64,000 nucleotides of DNA from Aquamicrobium sp. LC103 (GTDB taxonomy: Bacteria; Pseudomonadota; Alphaproteobacteria; Rhizobiales; Rhizobiaceae), in NCBI RefSeq assembly GCF_001014615.2, contig NZ_LBCQ02000003.1:186001-250000 (forward strand), in the 5' to 3' direction. Position numbers and translations under genes: made by a program. Numbering within the stretch: position 1 is the first letter of the stretch; the number at the start of each line of letters is the position of its first letter. The notes beneath the pieces are model-generated. The model ran no database searches. It had not been told where the DNA came from and saw nothing but the letters and a program-made list of their open reading frames with translations. Positions 31,301-38,635 of the stretch are shown piece after piece.

Positions 31301-32091
31301 GGATCACCGTCGACCGCGAGAAGCGCGCGGCGACCGTCGACTTCACCGGCACCTCGCCGGTGATGAAGAACAATTTCAATGCCCCCGAACCCGTCGCCCG
31401 CGCGGCCGTTCTCTATGCCTTCCGCGTGATGGTCGAGAACAACATCCCGATGAATGCCGGCTGCCTGCGACCTATAAACATCATCATCCCCGAGGGCTGC
31501 ATGCTGCGGCCGTCCTATCCGGCGGCCGTGGTGGCCGGCAATGTCGAGACCTCGCAGCACGTCACCAATGCCATGTTCGGCGCGATGGGCGCGATGGCCA
31601 ACGCCCAGGGCACGATGAACAACCTGACCTTCGGCAACGCGACCTATCAATACTACGAGACGATCTGTTCCGGTTCGCCGGCCGGCAGGATGAACGACGG
31701 CAGGGGCTTTGCGGGCACCTCGGGCGTGCACACCCACATGACGAATTCGCGTCTCACCGACCCGGAAATTCTCGAACTGCGCTTTCCCGTCCTGCTCGAG
31801 GATTTCCACATTCGCCAGGGCTCGGGCGGCAAGGGCAGGTGGAACGCCGGCGACGGCACGCGGCGCACGATCCGCTTCCTGGAAAAGATGGAATGCGCGA
31901 TCCTCTCCTCCCATCGCTCGCATCCGCCGCGCGGGCTGGAAGATGGCGGCGACGGTCAGGCGGGGACGACGCGGGTGCGCCGCCTCGACGGCAGCGTCGA
32001 GAGCCTCGAGGCCTGCGACCAGACGGTTCTCGAAGCGGGCGAGGCCGTGATCGTCACCACGCCGACCGCGGGCGCCGTCGGCAAGGCCTGA
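28393..32091 (+). CDS. 5-oxoprolinase/hydantoinase fusion (HyuA-HyuB)
   Basis: The 1232-residue protein combines the HyuA-type ATPase half (about 1-690) and the HyuB half (about 700-1230), as in ATP-dependent 5-oxoprolinase, which opens 5-oxoproline to glutamate. Key segments are [18 protein letters not shown] at the start, [50 protein letters not shown]-like [12 protein letters not shown], and in the second half [19 protein letters not shown] and [10 protein letters not shown]. At residues about 811-828 a GC-rich palindrome adds an in-frame stretch not expected in the family. GAGGGGAGA before the ATG supports the start. The substrate could instead be a hydantoin or N-methylhydantoin, because these subfamilies are hard to separate. 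Confidence 0.88.
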   Translation: MTGRWDFWIDRGGTFTDVIGRDPDGGLHPLKLLSENPEAYRDAAIEGIRTLLGVEPGEPVPSQRIGDIKMGTTVATNALLERKGDRVLLLVTRGFRDALRIAYQARPDIFAKEIVLPEQLYERVVEVDERVRADGTVEAAPDMDAVNREIARARADGIDAVAIVFMHAWKYPRHEEMVARLCEDSGFSQISVSNRVSPLVKLVGRGDTTVVDAYLSPILSRYVRQVAGELGVLPQRAEPGERPAVSPRLMFMMSSGGLTAAEMFQGKDAILSGPAGGVVGMVETARLAGFDKVIGFDMGGTSTDVTHYDGDYERAFDTEVAGVRIRAPMMRIHTVAAGGGSVLHYEAGRFQAGPDSAGANPGPACYRRGGPLAVTDANVMLGKLQPDFFPAIFGPNQDQPLDGQIVRDRFVEMAAEIGDGRDPEAVAEGFVTIAVENMANAIKKISVQRGYDVTEYLLNCFGGAGGQHACLVADALGMEAVLVHPFSGLLSAYGIGLSAIFASRQQALLKPFVEASREEIEGTLADLREAVAAELAAQGVTGEHIGWKPVLQIRYDGTDTALPVNFEARSIDTARADFEAAHKAQFGFVYENKPIVVESVSLEGSDIRNTGRDEADRDTTAGETAPSQARKVYFDGEWRDTGIFRREELAPGNRIAGPALLIESHQTIVIEPGWQAEITAKNHVLLRRFEKKRRQAALGTEADPVMLEVFNNLFMSIAEQMGVTLQNTAYSVNIKERLDFSCAVFDHEGALVANAPHMPVHLGSMDRSVETIIRLNRGDIHPGDVFALNAPYNGGTHLPDITVVTPVFEEIRPTAPSTALRGGGGTSEPRILFWVASRGHHADVGGTAPGSMTPLATTVDEEGVLFDNFRLVERGRFREKELHRLLTDHPYPARNPQQNIADLKAQIAANEKGVAELRKMVAHFGLPVVEAYMGHVQDNAAESVRRVLERLPDESSYEYPTDTGQVIKVRITVDREKRAATVDFTGTSPVMKNNFNAPEPVARAAVLYAFRVMVENNIPMNAGCLRPINIIIPEGCMLRPSYPAAVVAGNVETSQHVTNAMFGAMGAMANAQGTMNNLTFGNATYQYYETICSGSPAGRMNDGRGFAGTSGVHTHMTNSRLTDPEILELRFPVLLEDFHIRQGSGGKGRWNAGDGTRRTIRFLEKMECAILSSHRSHPPRGLEDGGDGQAGTTRVRRLDGSVESLEACDQTVLEAGEAVIVTTPTAGAVGKA
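30835..30867. repeat. GC-rich palindrome inserted in frame in the oxoprolinase gene
   Basis: A perfect 12-bp inverted repeat (GCCCCCTCCACC and its complement) with a 9-nt loop. It encodes part of an extra stretch of roughly 18 residues between VFEEI and [17 protein letters not shown]. Its sequence resembles the palindromes at 58120-58252 and 63019-63136, so all three probably belong to one repeat family. Confidence 0.75.
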
Positions 32092-32149
32092 CCCCTCTCA
32101 AATCCGCGCAACAATCGGGTGGCGCGGGCGCGCACGAGGCCGTAATGTG

Positions 32150-32172
32150 CCCGCGAACTCGTTTTTCGCGGG
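32150..32172 (+). promoter_or_regulatory. Hairpin covering the ribosome-binding site of the EamA gene
   Basis: CCCGCGAA (32150-32157) pairs perfectly with TTCGCGGG (32165-32172), loop 7 nt. The 3' arm runs into GGGGAA, the likely Shine-Dalgarno of the gene starting at 32181. It may act as a 3' hairpin of the upstream gene or dampen translation of the next one. Confidence 0.4.
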
Positions 32173-32180
32173 GAACCTCC

Positions 32181-33113
32181 ATGACCGAAATCGCCGCCGC
32201 GGCGCCCGCCGCGCGCACCATGTCCGCGAGGGAATGGGGATTGCTCCTGCTCCTTGGCGCCATCTGGGGCGGATCGTTCTTCTTCGCCCGCGTGGCGGTG
32301 GCGGAAATTCCGCCGCTCAACCTCGTCCTCTTCCGCGTGGCGATCGCCGCCATCACCCTGCATCTCTACCTCGCGATGCGGGGGCCATCCTTCCGGCTGG
32401 CCTTTCCGATGGCGGGAAGCTTCTTCGTACTCGCCCTTCTCAACAACATCATTCCCTTCAGCCTGATGTTCGCCGGCCAGACCGAGCTCGGCGCCGGCCT
32501 CGCCTCGGTGCTGAACGCGACCACGCCGTTCTGGACGATGATTTTCGCCAACATCCTCACCACGGACGAAAAGCTCACCTGGAACAAGCTGGCCGGCGTC
32601 GCGCTGGGCATCGCGGGAACGGCGGTGATGATCGGTCCCGGCCTTCTCGCCGGCATCGGCGGACCGGTATGGGCGAAATTCGCGCTGCTCGGAATGGCTT
32701 TCTCCTATGCCTTCGCCTTCATCTACGCGCGGCGGTTCCGCTCGCTTCCGCCACCGGTCGTGGCGACGGGCCAGCTTACCGCCTCCACCATCATCATGAT
32801 CCCGGTGATCTTGTTCTGGCATGGCCTGCCCGGCCTTTTCACGGCGAGCGCGCATGTCTGGGCAGCGGTGTTCGCACTCGCCATGATTGCAACCGCCTAT
32901 GGCTACATCATCTATTTTCAACTGATTCGCTCGGCCGGTATCACCAATGCCTCGCTGGTGACGCTCATCGTGCCGGTGAGCGCGATCATTCTCGGAGCGC
33001 TTTTCCTCGGCGAAAGGCTGGAAACCTTCGAATTTCTGGGAATGGGCCTGATCGCGGCCGGCCTGCTGACCATCGACGGGCGGCTCTTCAGGCGTCGCGG
33101 GCAAATCGTTTGA
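32181..33113 (+). CDS. EamA/DMT family transporter
   Basis: The 310-residue product has ten hydrophobic segments in two EamA repeats, the layout of the drug/metabolite transporter superfamily (members export amino acids, metabolites or drugs). The first repeat opens with LLLLGAIWGGSFFFARVAVAEIPPLNL, whose WGGSF is typical. The second starts with AKFALLGMAFSYAFAFIYARRF and ends with the characteristic ILGALFLGERLETFEFLGMGLIAAGL region. It follows the oxoprolinase gene by 89 bp on the same strand, so it could move a related compound, but the substrate cannot be read from sequence. An open frame upstream of 32181 overlaps the oxoprolinase gene in another phase and is not used. Confidence 0.85.
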   Translation: MTEIAAAAPAARTMSAREWGLLLLLGAIWGGSFFFARVAVAEIPPLNLVLFRVAIAAITLHLYLAMRGPSFRLAFPMAGSFFVLALLNNIIPFSLMFAGQTELGAGLASVLNATTPFWTMIFANILTTDEKLTWNKLAGVALGIAGTAVMIGPGLLAGIGGPVWAKFALLGMAFSYAFAFIYARRFRSLPPPVVATGQLTASTIIMIPVILFWHGLPGLFTASAHVWAAVFALAMIATAYGYIIYFQLIRSAGITNASLVTLIVPVSAIILGALFLGERLETFEFLGMGLIAAGLLTIDGRLFRRRGQIV

Positions 33114-33189
33114 AAAGAAGCGCCCTTTCATTCCTTTCAGGCGCTGCCGGCCGAGATGCGGCGGGCGTTATGACACAATTTATTCACAA

Positions 33190-33233
33190 GCCCGCCACGT
33201 TTGTTTTTCCTGCAAAAACAAAAACTAGCGGGC
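33190..33233. other. Imperfect hairpin downstream of the EamA gene
   Basis: Nested inverted repeats: GCCCGC with GCGGGC outside, and TTTGTTTTT with AAAAACAAA inside, around a CCTGC loop. It lies 77 bp past the EamA stop and may be a transcript end. The remainder of 33114-33343 shows no gene in the reading frames I examined. Confidence 0.35.
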
Positions 33234-33343
33234 AAAAATAGGTCGCTTTTCCTATAGCGGTGTCGCAATGCAGCACATTTTGGCCTTGCCAGTTACCGAA
33301 ACTGCCTTAGACTCCGCCGATAGTCTGAAGAGGAGACTACGCC

Positions 33344-33430
33344 ATGGGACTTACACGGCCGATCAATGCCATAATAATTTGCGCTGCGTTTACCTTTATC
33401 GGCGCCCTGATAATGGGACTGATTGCCTGA
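33344..33430 (+). CDS. 28-residue single-span membrane protein
   Basis: A complete small open frame: ATG, 28 codons, TGA. AGAGGAG eight bases upstream is a strong ribosome-binding site. The product starts MGLTRPINAIIICAAFTF and continues with a hydrophobic run (about residues 8-27) containing FIGALIMG, so it is one transmembrane helix with a short basic N-terminus. A bidirectional terminator lies 45 bp after the stop. This combination of strong RBS, membrane helix and terminator makes it a credible stand-alone small protein gene. No function is known to me. Confidence 0.7.
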   Translation: MGLTRPINAIIICAAFTFIGALIMGLIA

Positions 33431-33474
33431 CCGGGGACCACCCAACCATCCCATGAACGAGGAAGAAATCACGA

Positions 33475-33500
33475 AAAGGCCGGATCAACATCCGGCCTTT
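33475..33500. terminator. Bidirectional intrinsic terminator
   Basis: An 11-bp stem (AAAGGCCGGAT and its complement) with a CAAC loop, flanked by A-runs on the left and T-runs on the right. It can end the small membrane protein transcript on the plus strand and the metF transcript on the minus strand, whose stop codon is at 33508. Confidence 0.85.
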
Positions 33501-33507
33501 TTCATTT

Positions 33508-34425
33508 TCAGGCGGCCGCGGACGTCGCAGCCACCGCGATCTCCGGACGGGCCCCGATCATATGGCAGATCGCATAGGCGAGATCGGCGCGGTTCATCGT
33601 GTAGAAATGGAACTCGCCGAGGCCGCGCTCGATGAGATCGTGCACCTGCTCGGCGGCGATCGCGGCTGCAACCAAGGCGTGCGTCTGGGGGTCCTTGTCG
33701 AGCCCGTCGAAGCGCTCCGCGATCCAGGCGGGAATGTGGGCACCGCAACGCGAGGAGAAATTCGCCACCTGCTTGAAATTGTGGATCGGCAGCACGCCCG
33801 GCACGATCGGCACGTAGATGCCGGCACGGCGGACCCGCTCGACATAGCGTTCGTAGAGATCGTTGTCGAAGAAGAACTGGGTGATCGCCCGTGTCGCGCC
33901 GTTGTCGACCTTGCGCTTCAGCATGTCGATGTCGGTGGCGAAATCCGCGCTCTCCGGATGCTTTTCCGGATAGGCGGAAACCGAAACCTCGAAATCCCCT
34001 GCCCGCCTGATGGCGCCGACCAGATCGGCGCCGTTCGAATAGCCGTCAGGATGCGGGCGGTATTTCGCGCCGACGCCGGCGGCGGGATCGCCGCGCAGCG
34101 CCACGAAGCGCGTCACGCCCATGTCGGCGAACTGGCGGATCACCTCGTCCACATCGCCGCGCGTGGCGTCGACGCAGGTCATGTGAGCGGCCGGCCGCAG
34201 CGAACTCTCCGTGAGGATGCGCGAGATCGTCCGCGCCGTGCGCTCACGCGTCGAGCCGCCGGCGCCGTAGGTCACCGAAACGTAATGCGGCGAAAGCGGC
34301 TCCAGCTTGGTGACGGTGTCCCACAGGCGGCCTTCCATCTCGTCGGATTTCGGCGGGAAGAACTCGAAGGATACCTTGATCCGATCACCGAGGTCGGAGC
34401 GGCGGGAAAGACGGGGGTCGGCCAT
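33508..34425 (-). CDS. metF: 5,10-methylenetetrahydrofolate reductase
   Basis: MetF reduces methylene-THF to methyl-THF with FAD, supplying the methyl group for methionine. The 305-residue protein has SFEFFPPKSDEMEGRLW at the start (the catalytic Glu lies in FEFFPP), VSVTYGAGGSTRERT, HMTCVDATRGDVDEV, ALRGDP, YPEKHPES and ITQFFFDNDLYERYV, all family hallmarks. Its ATG overlaps the stop of the upstream ArsR-methyltransferase gene by one base (TGATG), so the two are co-transcribed and translationally coupled. The transcript ends at the terminator at 33475-33500. Confidence 0.96.
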   Translation of the reverse strand: MADPRLSRRSDLGDRIKVSFEFFPPKSDEMEGRLWDTVTKLEPLSPHYVSVTYGAGGSTRERTARTISRILTESSLRPAAHMTCVDATRGDVDEVIRQFADMGVTRFVALRGDPAAGVGAKYRPHPDGYSNGADLVGAIRRAGDFEVSVSAYPEKHPESADFATDIDMLKRKVDNGATRAITQFFFDNDLYERYVERVRRAGIYVPIVPGVLPIHNFKQVANFSSRCGAHIPAWIAERFDGLDKDPQTHALVAAAIAAEQVHDLIERGLGEFHFYTMNRADLAYAICHMIGARPEIAVAATSAAA

Positions 34426-35438
34426 CAGGCAATTTCCCTTGTGGTTGCATTGTCTTGAACGGGATCAGCGATCAGCAGGCGCCGATCCCTGGCGATCCAG
34501 AGCTTCACCGTGAGCCCCGAACTGGCTTCCGGTGCGAAGGAGCGTTCGCCTTCGAGGTCGAGAGCCGCTTCATCGAGCCATTCGCCGATCTGCCGGTCGG
34601 AGAAGCCCATGCGCACATGCGCATGCTCCTCGCGCAGGAACTCCAGCGCATGCGGAGCGAAATCGACGATCACGAGCCGCCCGGAGGGCCGCAGGAGGCG
34701 CGCGGCCTCCTTGATCGCCTCGCCCGGCTCGTCGAGATAGTGAAGCACCTGGTGCATCGTCACGAGATCGTAGGAGTCGCGCTCGACCGGCGGGGCATAG
34801 AGATCGCCCTGGCGCACCTGCGCATGGGCGATACCGGCATTGTCGAGATTGGCGCGCGCCACCGAGAGCATCTCGCGCGAAAGGTCGATGCCGACGCCGC
34901 GCCGATAGAGTGGCGCGAAGACCTCAAGGAGCCGGCCGGTGCCGGTGCCAAGGTCGAGCATGGATTGGAACGGCCGCTCGCCGACGAGTTCTCTGAGCGC
35001 AGTCTCCACCGCGCCGTCCGGCACGTGCAGCGAGCGTATCTGGTCCCAGCTTGCCGCATTGGCGCGGAAATAGTCGGACGCCTTCTCCTGCCGCTTGCGC
35101 TTGACCGCGGCGAGGCGCTCTAGATCGCGTTCCACCACGGCGTCCGCCCGGTCGATGCGTGCGATCACACCGTTGAGGAACTCCAGGGCCGCATCGCTGT
35201 CGGAAAGGCGGAAATAGGCCCACGAACCCTCCTGGTAGCGCTCGATGAGTTGCGCTTCCATCAGCAGCTTCAGATGACGCGAGACACGCGGCTGCGACTG
35301 GTTGAGGATCTCGGTCAGGTCGGTGACCGTCAGGTCGCCGCGCGACAGGAGCACCAATATCCTGAGACGGCTGGATTCGGCAGCCGCCTTCAAGGTATCA
35401 ACCATGGTGTTCAAACCGATCGGGGAGCGTGTCAGCAT
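34425..35438 (-). CDS. ArsR-family regulator fused to a SAM-dependent methyltransferase
   Basis: The 337-residue protein has an N-terminal ArsR winged helix (about 10-85, DTLKAAAESSRLRILVLL and NQSQPRVSRHLKLLMEAQLIERYQEG recognition region). A class I methyltransferase domain follows (about 120-330) with motif I MLDLGTGTGRLLEVF at 160-174 and a VTMHQVLHYLDEPGEA segment. It lacks the metal-binding cysteines of arsenic sensors. Its gene is coupled to metF. ArsR-type regulators named SahR control the methionine/SAM cycle in several Proteobacteria, so this protein probably senses SAM or S-adenosylhomocysteine through its methyltransferase fold and controls metF; that is inference. GGAGA before the ATG at 35438 supports the start. 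A perfect palindrome lies 19 bp upstream. Confidence 0.85.
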   Translation of the reverse strand: MLTRSPIGLNTMVDTLKAAAESSRLRILVLLSRGDLTVTDLTEILNQSQPRVSRHLKLLMEAQLIERYQEGSWAYFRLSDSDAALEFLNGVIARIDRADAVVERDLERLAAVKRKRQEKASDYFRANAASWDQIRSLHVPDGAVETALRELVGERPFQSMLDLGTGTGRLLEVFAPLYRRGVGIDLSREMLSVARANLDNAGIAHAQVRQGDLYAPPVERDSYDLVTMHQVLHYLDEPGEAIKEAARLLRPSGRLVIVDFAPHALEFLREEHAHVRMGFSDRQIGEWLDEAALDLEGERSFAPEASSGLTVKLWIARDRRLLIADPVQDNATTREIA

Positions 35439-35456
35439 TCCAATCTCCGAAAAGAC

Positions 35457-35472
35457 ATAAAGATATCTTTAT
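35457..35472. promoter_or_regulatory. Perfect 16-bp palindrome, candidate ArsR/SahR operator
   Basis: ATAAAGATATCTTTAT is a perfect palindrome in an AT-rich island between the ArsR-methyltransferase gene (minus) and trmO (plus). ArsR-type regulators bind such 12-2-12-like or perfect dyads over promoters. Its place 19 bp before the regulator's start codon fits autoregulation together with metF. Confidence 0.6.
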
Positions 35473-35540
35473 ATTGTTTTGACCTGACTTGCAACCGGCA
35501 TGTCGCGTTCGAACAAGAAAATGACGTTGAGCTTATGCAC

Positions 35541-36041
35541 ATGTCCGACAAGCGCGAAGGCGAGATTGAACTTGGTTTCGACCCGGCCACCCTTTCCGGC
35601 GACGGGCGGGTGGTCTTCATCGGCCGCGTCTGCTCGCCGTGGAAGGACCGCGAGACCTGCCCGAAGAACATGGCCGCCGCGCGCGAGACGGGCGAACCCG
35701 CGACCGTCGAGATCCATGCGCCCTACCGTCGGGGCCTTGCCGGCCTCGAAGCCGTCAGCCACGTCGCCCTGCTCACATGGCTCGACCGCGCCCCGCGCGA
35801 CCTCGTCGTCCAGAAGCCCCGTCACGCCGAGAGCCCGCGCGGCGTATTCGCGCTGCGCTCGCCGGCACGCCCCAATCCGATCGGCCTGCATGTCGCGAGG
35901 CTGACGGGCGTCGACGTCGAGGCGGGCCTGCTGCGCCTCGAGGCGATCGACGTGCTCGACGCCACGCCCGTCGTCGACGTCAAGCCTTACTACGCCTCCA
36001 CCGATTCCGTTCCCGACGCGGTGACCGGCAAGAAGCGATGA
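35541..36041 (+). CDS. trmO: tRNA (N6-threonylcarbamoyladenosine37-N6)-methyltransferase TrmO
   Basis: This UPF0066/TsaA-type protein uses SAM to methylate t6A37 in some tRNAs. The 166-residue product shows FIGRVCSPWKDRETCPKN, the TsaA start region, then VEIHAPYRRGLAGLEAVSHVALLTWLDRA, SPRGVFALRSPARPNPIGLHVARLTGV (the conserved RSPxRPNPIG motif), and DATPVVDVKPYYAS. It lacks the C-terminal extension of E. coli TrmO and is the short form. ATGs at 35535 and 35541 are both possible and neither has a strong ribosome site. It overlaps the DUF2293 gene by ATGA. The divergent neighbour controls SAM metabolism, which may be a meaningful link. Confidence 0.85.
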   Translation: MSDKREGEIELGFDPATLSGDGRVVFIGRVCSPWKDRETCPKNMAAARETGEPATVEIHAPYRRGLAGLEAVSHVALLTWLDRAPRDLVVQKPRHAESPRGVFALRSPARPNPIGLHVARLTGVDVEAGLLRLEAIDVLDATPVVDVKPYYASTDSVPDAVTGKKR

Positions 36042-36355
36042 CGAAGCCTTCCACCAACCGCCAGCGGGCGATCGCCAAATCGCTGACAGCGCTCCTGCCG
36101 CTGGCGCCCTACGCCGACACGGAGAAGATCCGCGAGATGGCAAGCGCGCGCAAGATGCGCGAGCTGCCGGCCTCGATCGCCGTCTGGATCGCGACAGTCA
36201 CCCACGTGCGCCATGAGCACACCGGCTACGACGCGCTGCTCGATGAAGGCTACGACCGCGACGCCGCCCGCTTCTTTGTCGTGGGCGAGATCAACGAGAC
36301 GCTGACCCGCTGGCGCGCCACCCGTCTGCTCGACCCGGACGACGAGGACGAATAG
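36038..36355 (+). CDS. DUF2293 family protein
   Basis: The 105-residue product matches what I recall of the DUF2293 family of alphaproteobacteria, with the typical THVRHEHTGYDALLDEGYDRDAARFFV stretch. The N-terminus is basic (TKPSTNRQRAIAKSLT) and the rest is predicted helical. No catalytic motif is seen and the function is unknown. The start overlaps the trmO stop as ATGA, which implies joint expression with the tRNA methyltransferase. A role with tRNA or ribosomes is a guess from this coupling alone. Confidence 0.75.
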   Translation: MTKPSTNRQRAIAKSLTALLPLAPYADTEKIREMASARKMRELPASIAVWIATVTHVRHEHTGYDALLDEGYDRDAARFFVVGEINETLTRWRATRLLDPDDEDE

Positions 36356-36457
36356 GCGGTCCCGTCCCTCCGGTGGCCCCATGATCTGCCCGCCTTGGGA
36401 TATGGTGCGATCCACGGCGCCCGGACAGCATCGCGCGAAAGTGAGGGAGGATGGAGA

Positions 36458-37405
36458 ATGGACCGGCAAGAACGCACCCTGCCCGCGCTCGGCACCCGCC
36501 ATGTCGACCCGCATGCCTATCCGAGTGGCGTCGCCTATCTCGACGGACAGTTCCTGCCGATGTCGGAGGCCAAGATTTCCGTCCTGGACTGGGGCTTTCT
36601 CCACTCCGACGCCACCTATGACACGGTGCATGTATGGGACGGCCGCTTCTTCCGCCTCGACCTGCATATCGACCGCTTCTTCGGCGGCCTGGAGCGCCTG
36701 CGGATGACGTTGCCCTTCGGCCGCGAGCGGCTGGAGGAGATCCTGCACGACTGCGTCGCGCTTTCCGGTCACCGCTCGGCCTATGTGGAGATGCTGTGCA
36801 CGCGCGGCGCCTCGCCCACCTTCAGCCGCGACCCGCGCGACGCGGTGAACCGCTTCATGGCGTTCGCCGTGCCCTTCGGCTCCGTCGCCGACGCCGAACA
36901 GCTCGAACGCGGGCTGCATGTCGCTATAAGCGGCCGCGTGCGCATTCCGCCGTCCTCGATCGATCCCGCGATCAAGAACTACCACTGGCTCGACCTGGTG
37001 CGCGGTCTCTATGACGCCTATGACCGTGGCGCCGAGACCGCCCTGCTGGTCGATGCCGACGGCAATGTCGCGGAAGGCCCGGGCTTCAACGTCTTTGCGG
37101 TACAAAAAGGCCGGCTGACGACGCCGGCAAGCGGCGTGTTGCCGGGCATCACGCGGCGCAGCGTCTTCGACCTTTGCGCCGAGGAAGATATCGAGGCGGT
37201 CGCCGCCGATCTCCCGGTGGCGGCCCTGAGGAGCGCCGACGAGGTGTTCATCACTTCCACCGCCGGCGGCATCATGCCCGTGACCGCCGTCGACGGCGCG
37301 CCAGTGGCCGACGGCGAGGTCGGCCCGGTCACGCGGCGCCTGAAGGACCTCTATTGGACCAAGCACAAGGACCCGGCATGGTCGAGCCCGGTGCGGTACG
37401 GCTGA
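36458..37405 (+). CDS. Fold-type IV aminotransferase (branched-chain or D-amino acid type)
   Basis: A 315-residue class IV PLP enzyme related to branched-chain aminotransferase and D-alanine aminotransferase. It shows SVLDWGFLHSDATYDTVHVWDGRFFRLDLHIDRF near residues 41-74, RSAYVEMLCTRG, and the PLP lysine K173 in PAIKNYHWLDLVR. ALLVDADGNVAEGPGFNVFAV and SGVLPGITRRSV follow. Class IV members also include 4-amino-4-deoxychorismate lyase, and the sequence alone does not fix the substrate. GGAGG before the ATG at 36458 supports the start; a longer open frame upstream has no such site. The gene appears to be monocistronic. Confidence 0.85.
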   Translation: MDRQERTLPALGTRHVDPHAYPSGVAYLDGQFLPMSEAKISVLDWGFLHSDATYDTVHVWDGRFFRLDLHIDRFFGGLERLRMTLPFGRERLEEILHDCVALSGHRSAYVEMLCTRGASPTFSRDPRDAVNRFMAFAVPFGSVADAEQLERGLHVAISGRVRIPPSSIDPAIKNYHWLDLVRGLYDAYDRGAETALLVDADGNVAEGPGFNVFAVQKGRLTTPASGVLPGITRRSVFDLCAEEDIEAVAADLPVAALRSADEVFITSTAGGIMPVTAVDGAPVADGEVGPVTRRLKDLYWTKHKDPAWSSPVRYG

Positions 37406-37478
37406 GCGCCGCTTGTCGGCTAACGCCACATCTGGTTTTCCTTGAGTGCCAGCCAGCTTTGAAGGGCTAAGGCACGAC

Positions 37479-37721
37479 ATGGCGGAAAGCACCGAACCCT
37501 ATCGCCATTACCACAAGGACGGCAGCCTTTGGGCCGTCGGGCAGCTCCGCGACGGCCAGGCCGAAGGCTACTGGGAATGGTTCCGCAAGGACGGGACCAA
37601 GCTTTGCTCCGGCCATTTCCGCGGCGGCGTCCAGGTCGGCGAATGGACGACATACGACGGAACCGGCAAGGTCCATAAGGTCACGGTGATGAAGGAGAAA
37701 TCGGCGTCGAAGGCGAAATAG
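37479..37721 (+). CDS. MORN-repeat (YwqK-like) small protein
   Basis: The 80-residue product consists of three MORN-like repeats (YRHYHKDGSLWAVGQLRDGQAEGYWEWF, then KDGTKLCSGHFRGGVQVGEWTTY, then DGTGKVHKVTV). Such repeats occur in YwqK-type proteins, some of which are labelled antitoxins. No toxin gene is adjacent, so I do not call a toxin-antitoxin pair. No signal peptide is present. The downstream MOSC gene converges on it with a 7-bp gap. Confidence 0.75.
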   Translation: MAESTEPYRHYHKDGSLWAVGQLRDGQAEGYWEWFRKDGTKLCSGHFRGGVQVGEWTTYDGTGKVHKVTVMKEKSASKAK

Positions 37722-37728
37722 CGGCGAC

Positions 37729-38346
37729 CTATGTCCGATAGATCCACTGCTCCGGAACGCGCACCGAGATCGCCTCGCCGGTCGTGATGCGCCCCGGCTT
37801 CTCCACCCACGCCACCAGCCCGCGCAGCCGCTTGGCGGCCTTCGGGAAAAGCAGCGCGCCGGCCTCGGCATCGGCCATGCCCGCGTTCTCGGCGATGGAA
37901 CGGCCGGCGATGCGGCAGGGCCCGTTCTGCGCGTCGATCTTCAGCGTCACGCCATTCTCGAAGAACATCATCGTGCCCGCCGGCAGCATCGAAAGGCGAG
38001 GCACACCCTCGACGACCAGATTGGCGCCGATCCATTCCGGCCTGATCTCGGCGATCTCCATGCGTCGCGCGACGATCGCGAGCTCATCGGCCGCGACGAT
38101 CGACAATTGCCGCTCGTTGCGCATCTCCGTGCCGCGCGGATACCAGGGCTCGCGTCCGCCGGAGCGGCGTGTGTGGCCGGCGTGGAAATCGCCAGCGATT
38201 CCCTCGAACGAAAGCTCCAGCGCGTCGATCGCACATGTCTCGAAACGGTCCGACGGCGCCGTATAGGCACCCGTCACCCGCGCCGCCAGCTTGCGGGCGG
38301 GCAGGATTTCGATGTCGGCTTCGAGCGCGCTCAGCAGATCGACCAT
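37729..38346 (-). CDS. MOSC domain-containing protein
   Basis: MOSC domains occur in molybdenum cofactor sulfurases and in enzymes of the YiiM/mARC group that handle sulfur or N-hydroxylated compounds. The 205-residue product shows SFEGIAGDFHAGHTRRSGGREPWYPRG, NERQLSIVAADELA, IRPEWIGANLVVEGVPRLSMLPAGTM, and GPCRIAGRSIA with the conserved cysteine. It is the short, stand-alone MOSC form. GAGGACGAG before the ATG at 38346 supports the start. Natural substrate unknown. A mosaic repeat lies upstream. Confidence 0.83.
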   Translation of the reverse strand: MVDLLSALEADIEILPARKLAARVTGAYTAPSDRFETCAIDALELSFEGIAGDFHAGHTRRSGGREPWYPRGTEMRNERQLSIVAADELAIVARRMEIAEIRPEWIGANLVVEGVPRLSMLPAGTMMFFENGVTLKIDAQNGPCRIAGRSIAENAGMADAEAGALLFPKAAKRLRGLVAWVEKPGRITTGEAISVRVPEQWIYRT

Positions 38347-38451
38347 GTTCTCGTCCTCGTTCTCGGTCGATGAGAAATGCCGGGGAAACGCGCTTCGAGT
38401 CCAGCCAAAAAGCCTGATCGTTCGATGAGCGGCGCTTATCGATGCGGGATA

Positions 38452-38574
38452 CCTCAACCCGGCCCGCTGCACGAGCCACCTCGCCCTGTCGGGAAAGAAG
38501 CGGAAGTCGACATCGTCGCCGTATTCTTCACCCCGTCGGGGAGAAGGTGGCCGCGAAGCGGCCGGATGAGGGGG
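38452..38574. repeat. RIME-like mosaic palindromic repeat, copy 1
   Basis: The intergenic stretch contains CCCGGCCCGCTGCACGAGCCACC, then CCCCGTCGGGGAGAAGGTGGCC and CGCGAAGCGGCCGGATGAGGGG in order. This is the pattern of the Rhizobium-specific intergenic mosaic element (RIME). A second copy with the same core is at 62275-62405. The surrounding 38347-38635 holds no gene that I can support. Confidence 0.75.
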
Positions 38575-38635
38575 AACAACGCCAGTCTCCATCAAGGGCC
38601 CGGAAAACAGGCTGCGACGACGCGCTTCCGCGCCC

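Noticed and set aside
33268-33456. 62-codon frame overlapping the 28-residue membrane protein
   Set aside because: It has no ribosome-binding site and no domain, while the overlapping shorter frame has a strong ribosome site and a membrane helix.
37479-37721. Toxin-antitoxin module based on the YwqK-like MORN protein
   Set aside because: No adjacent toxin gene is present; the neighbours are an aminotransferase and a convergent MOSC gene.
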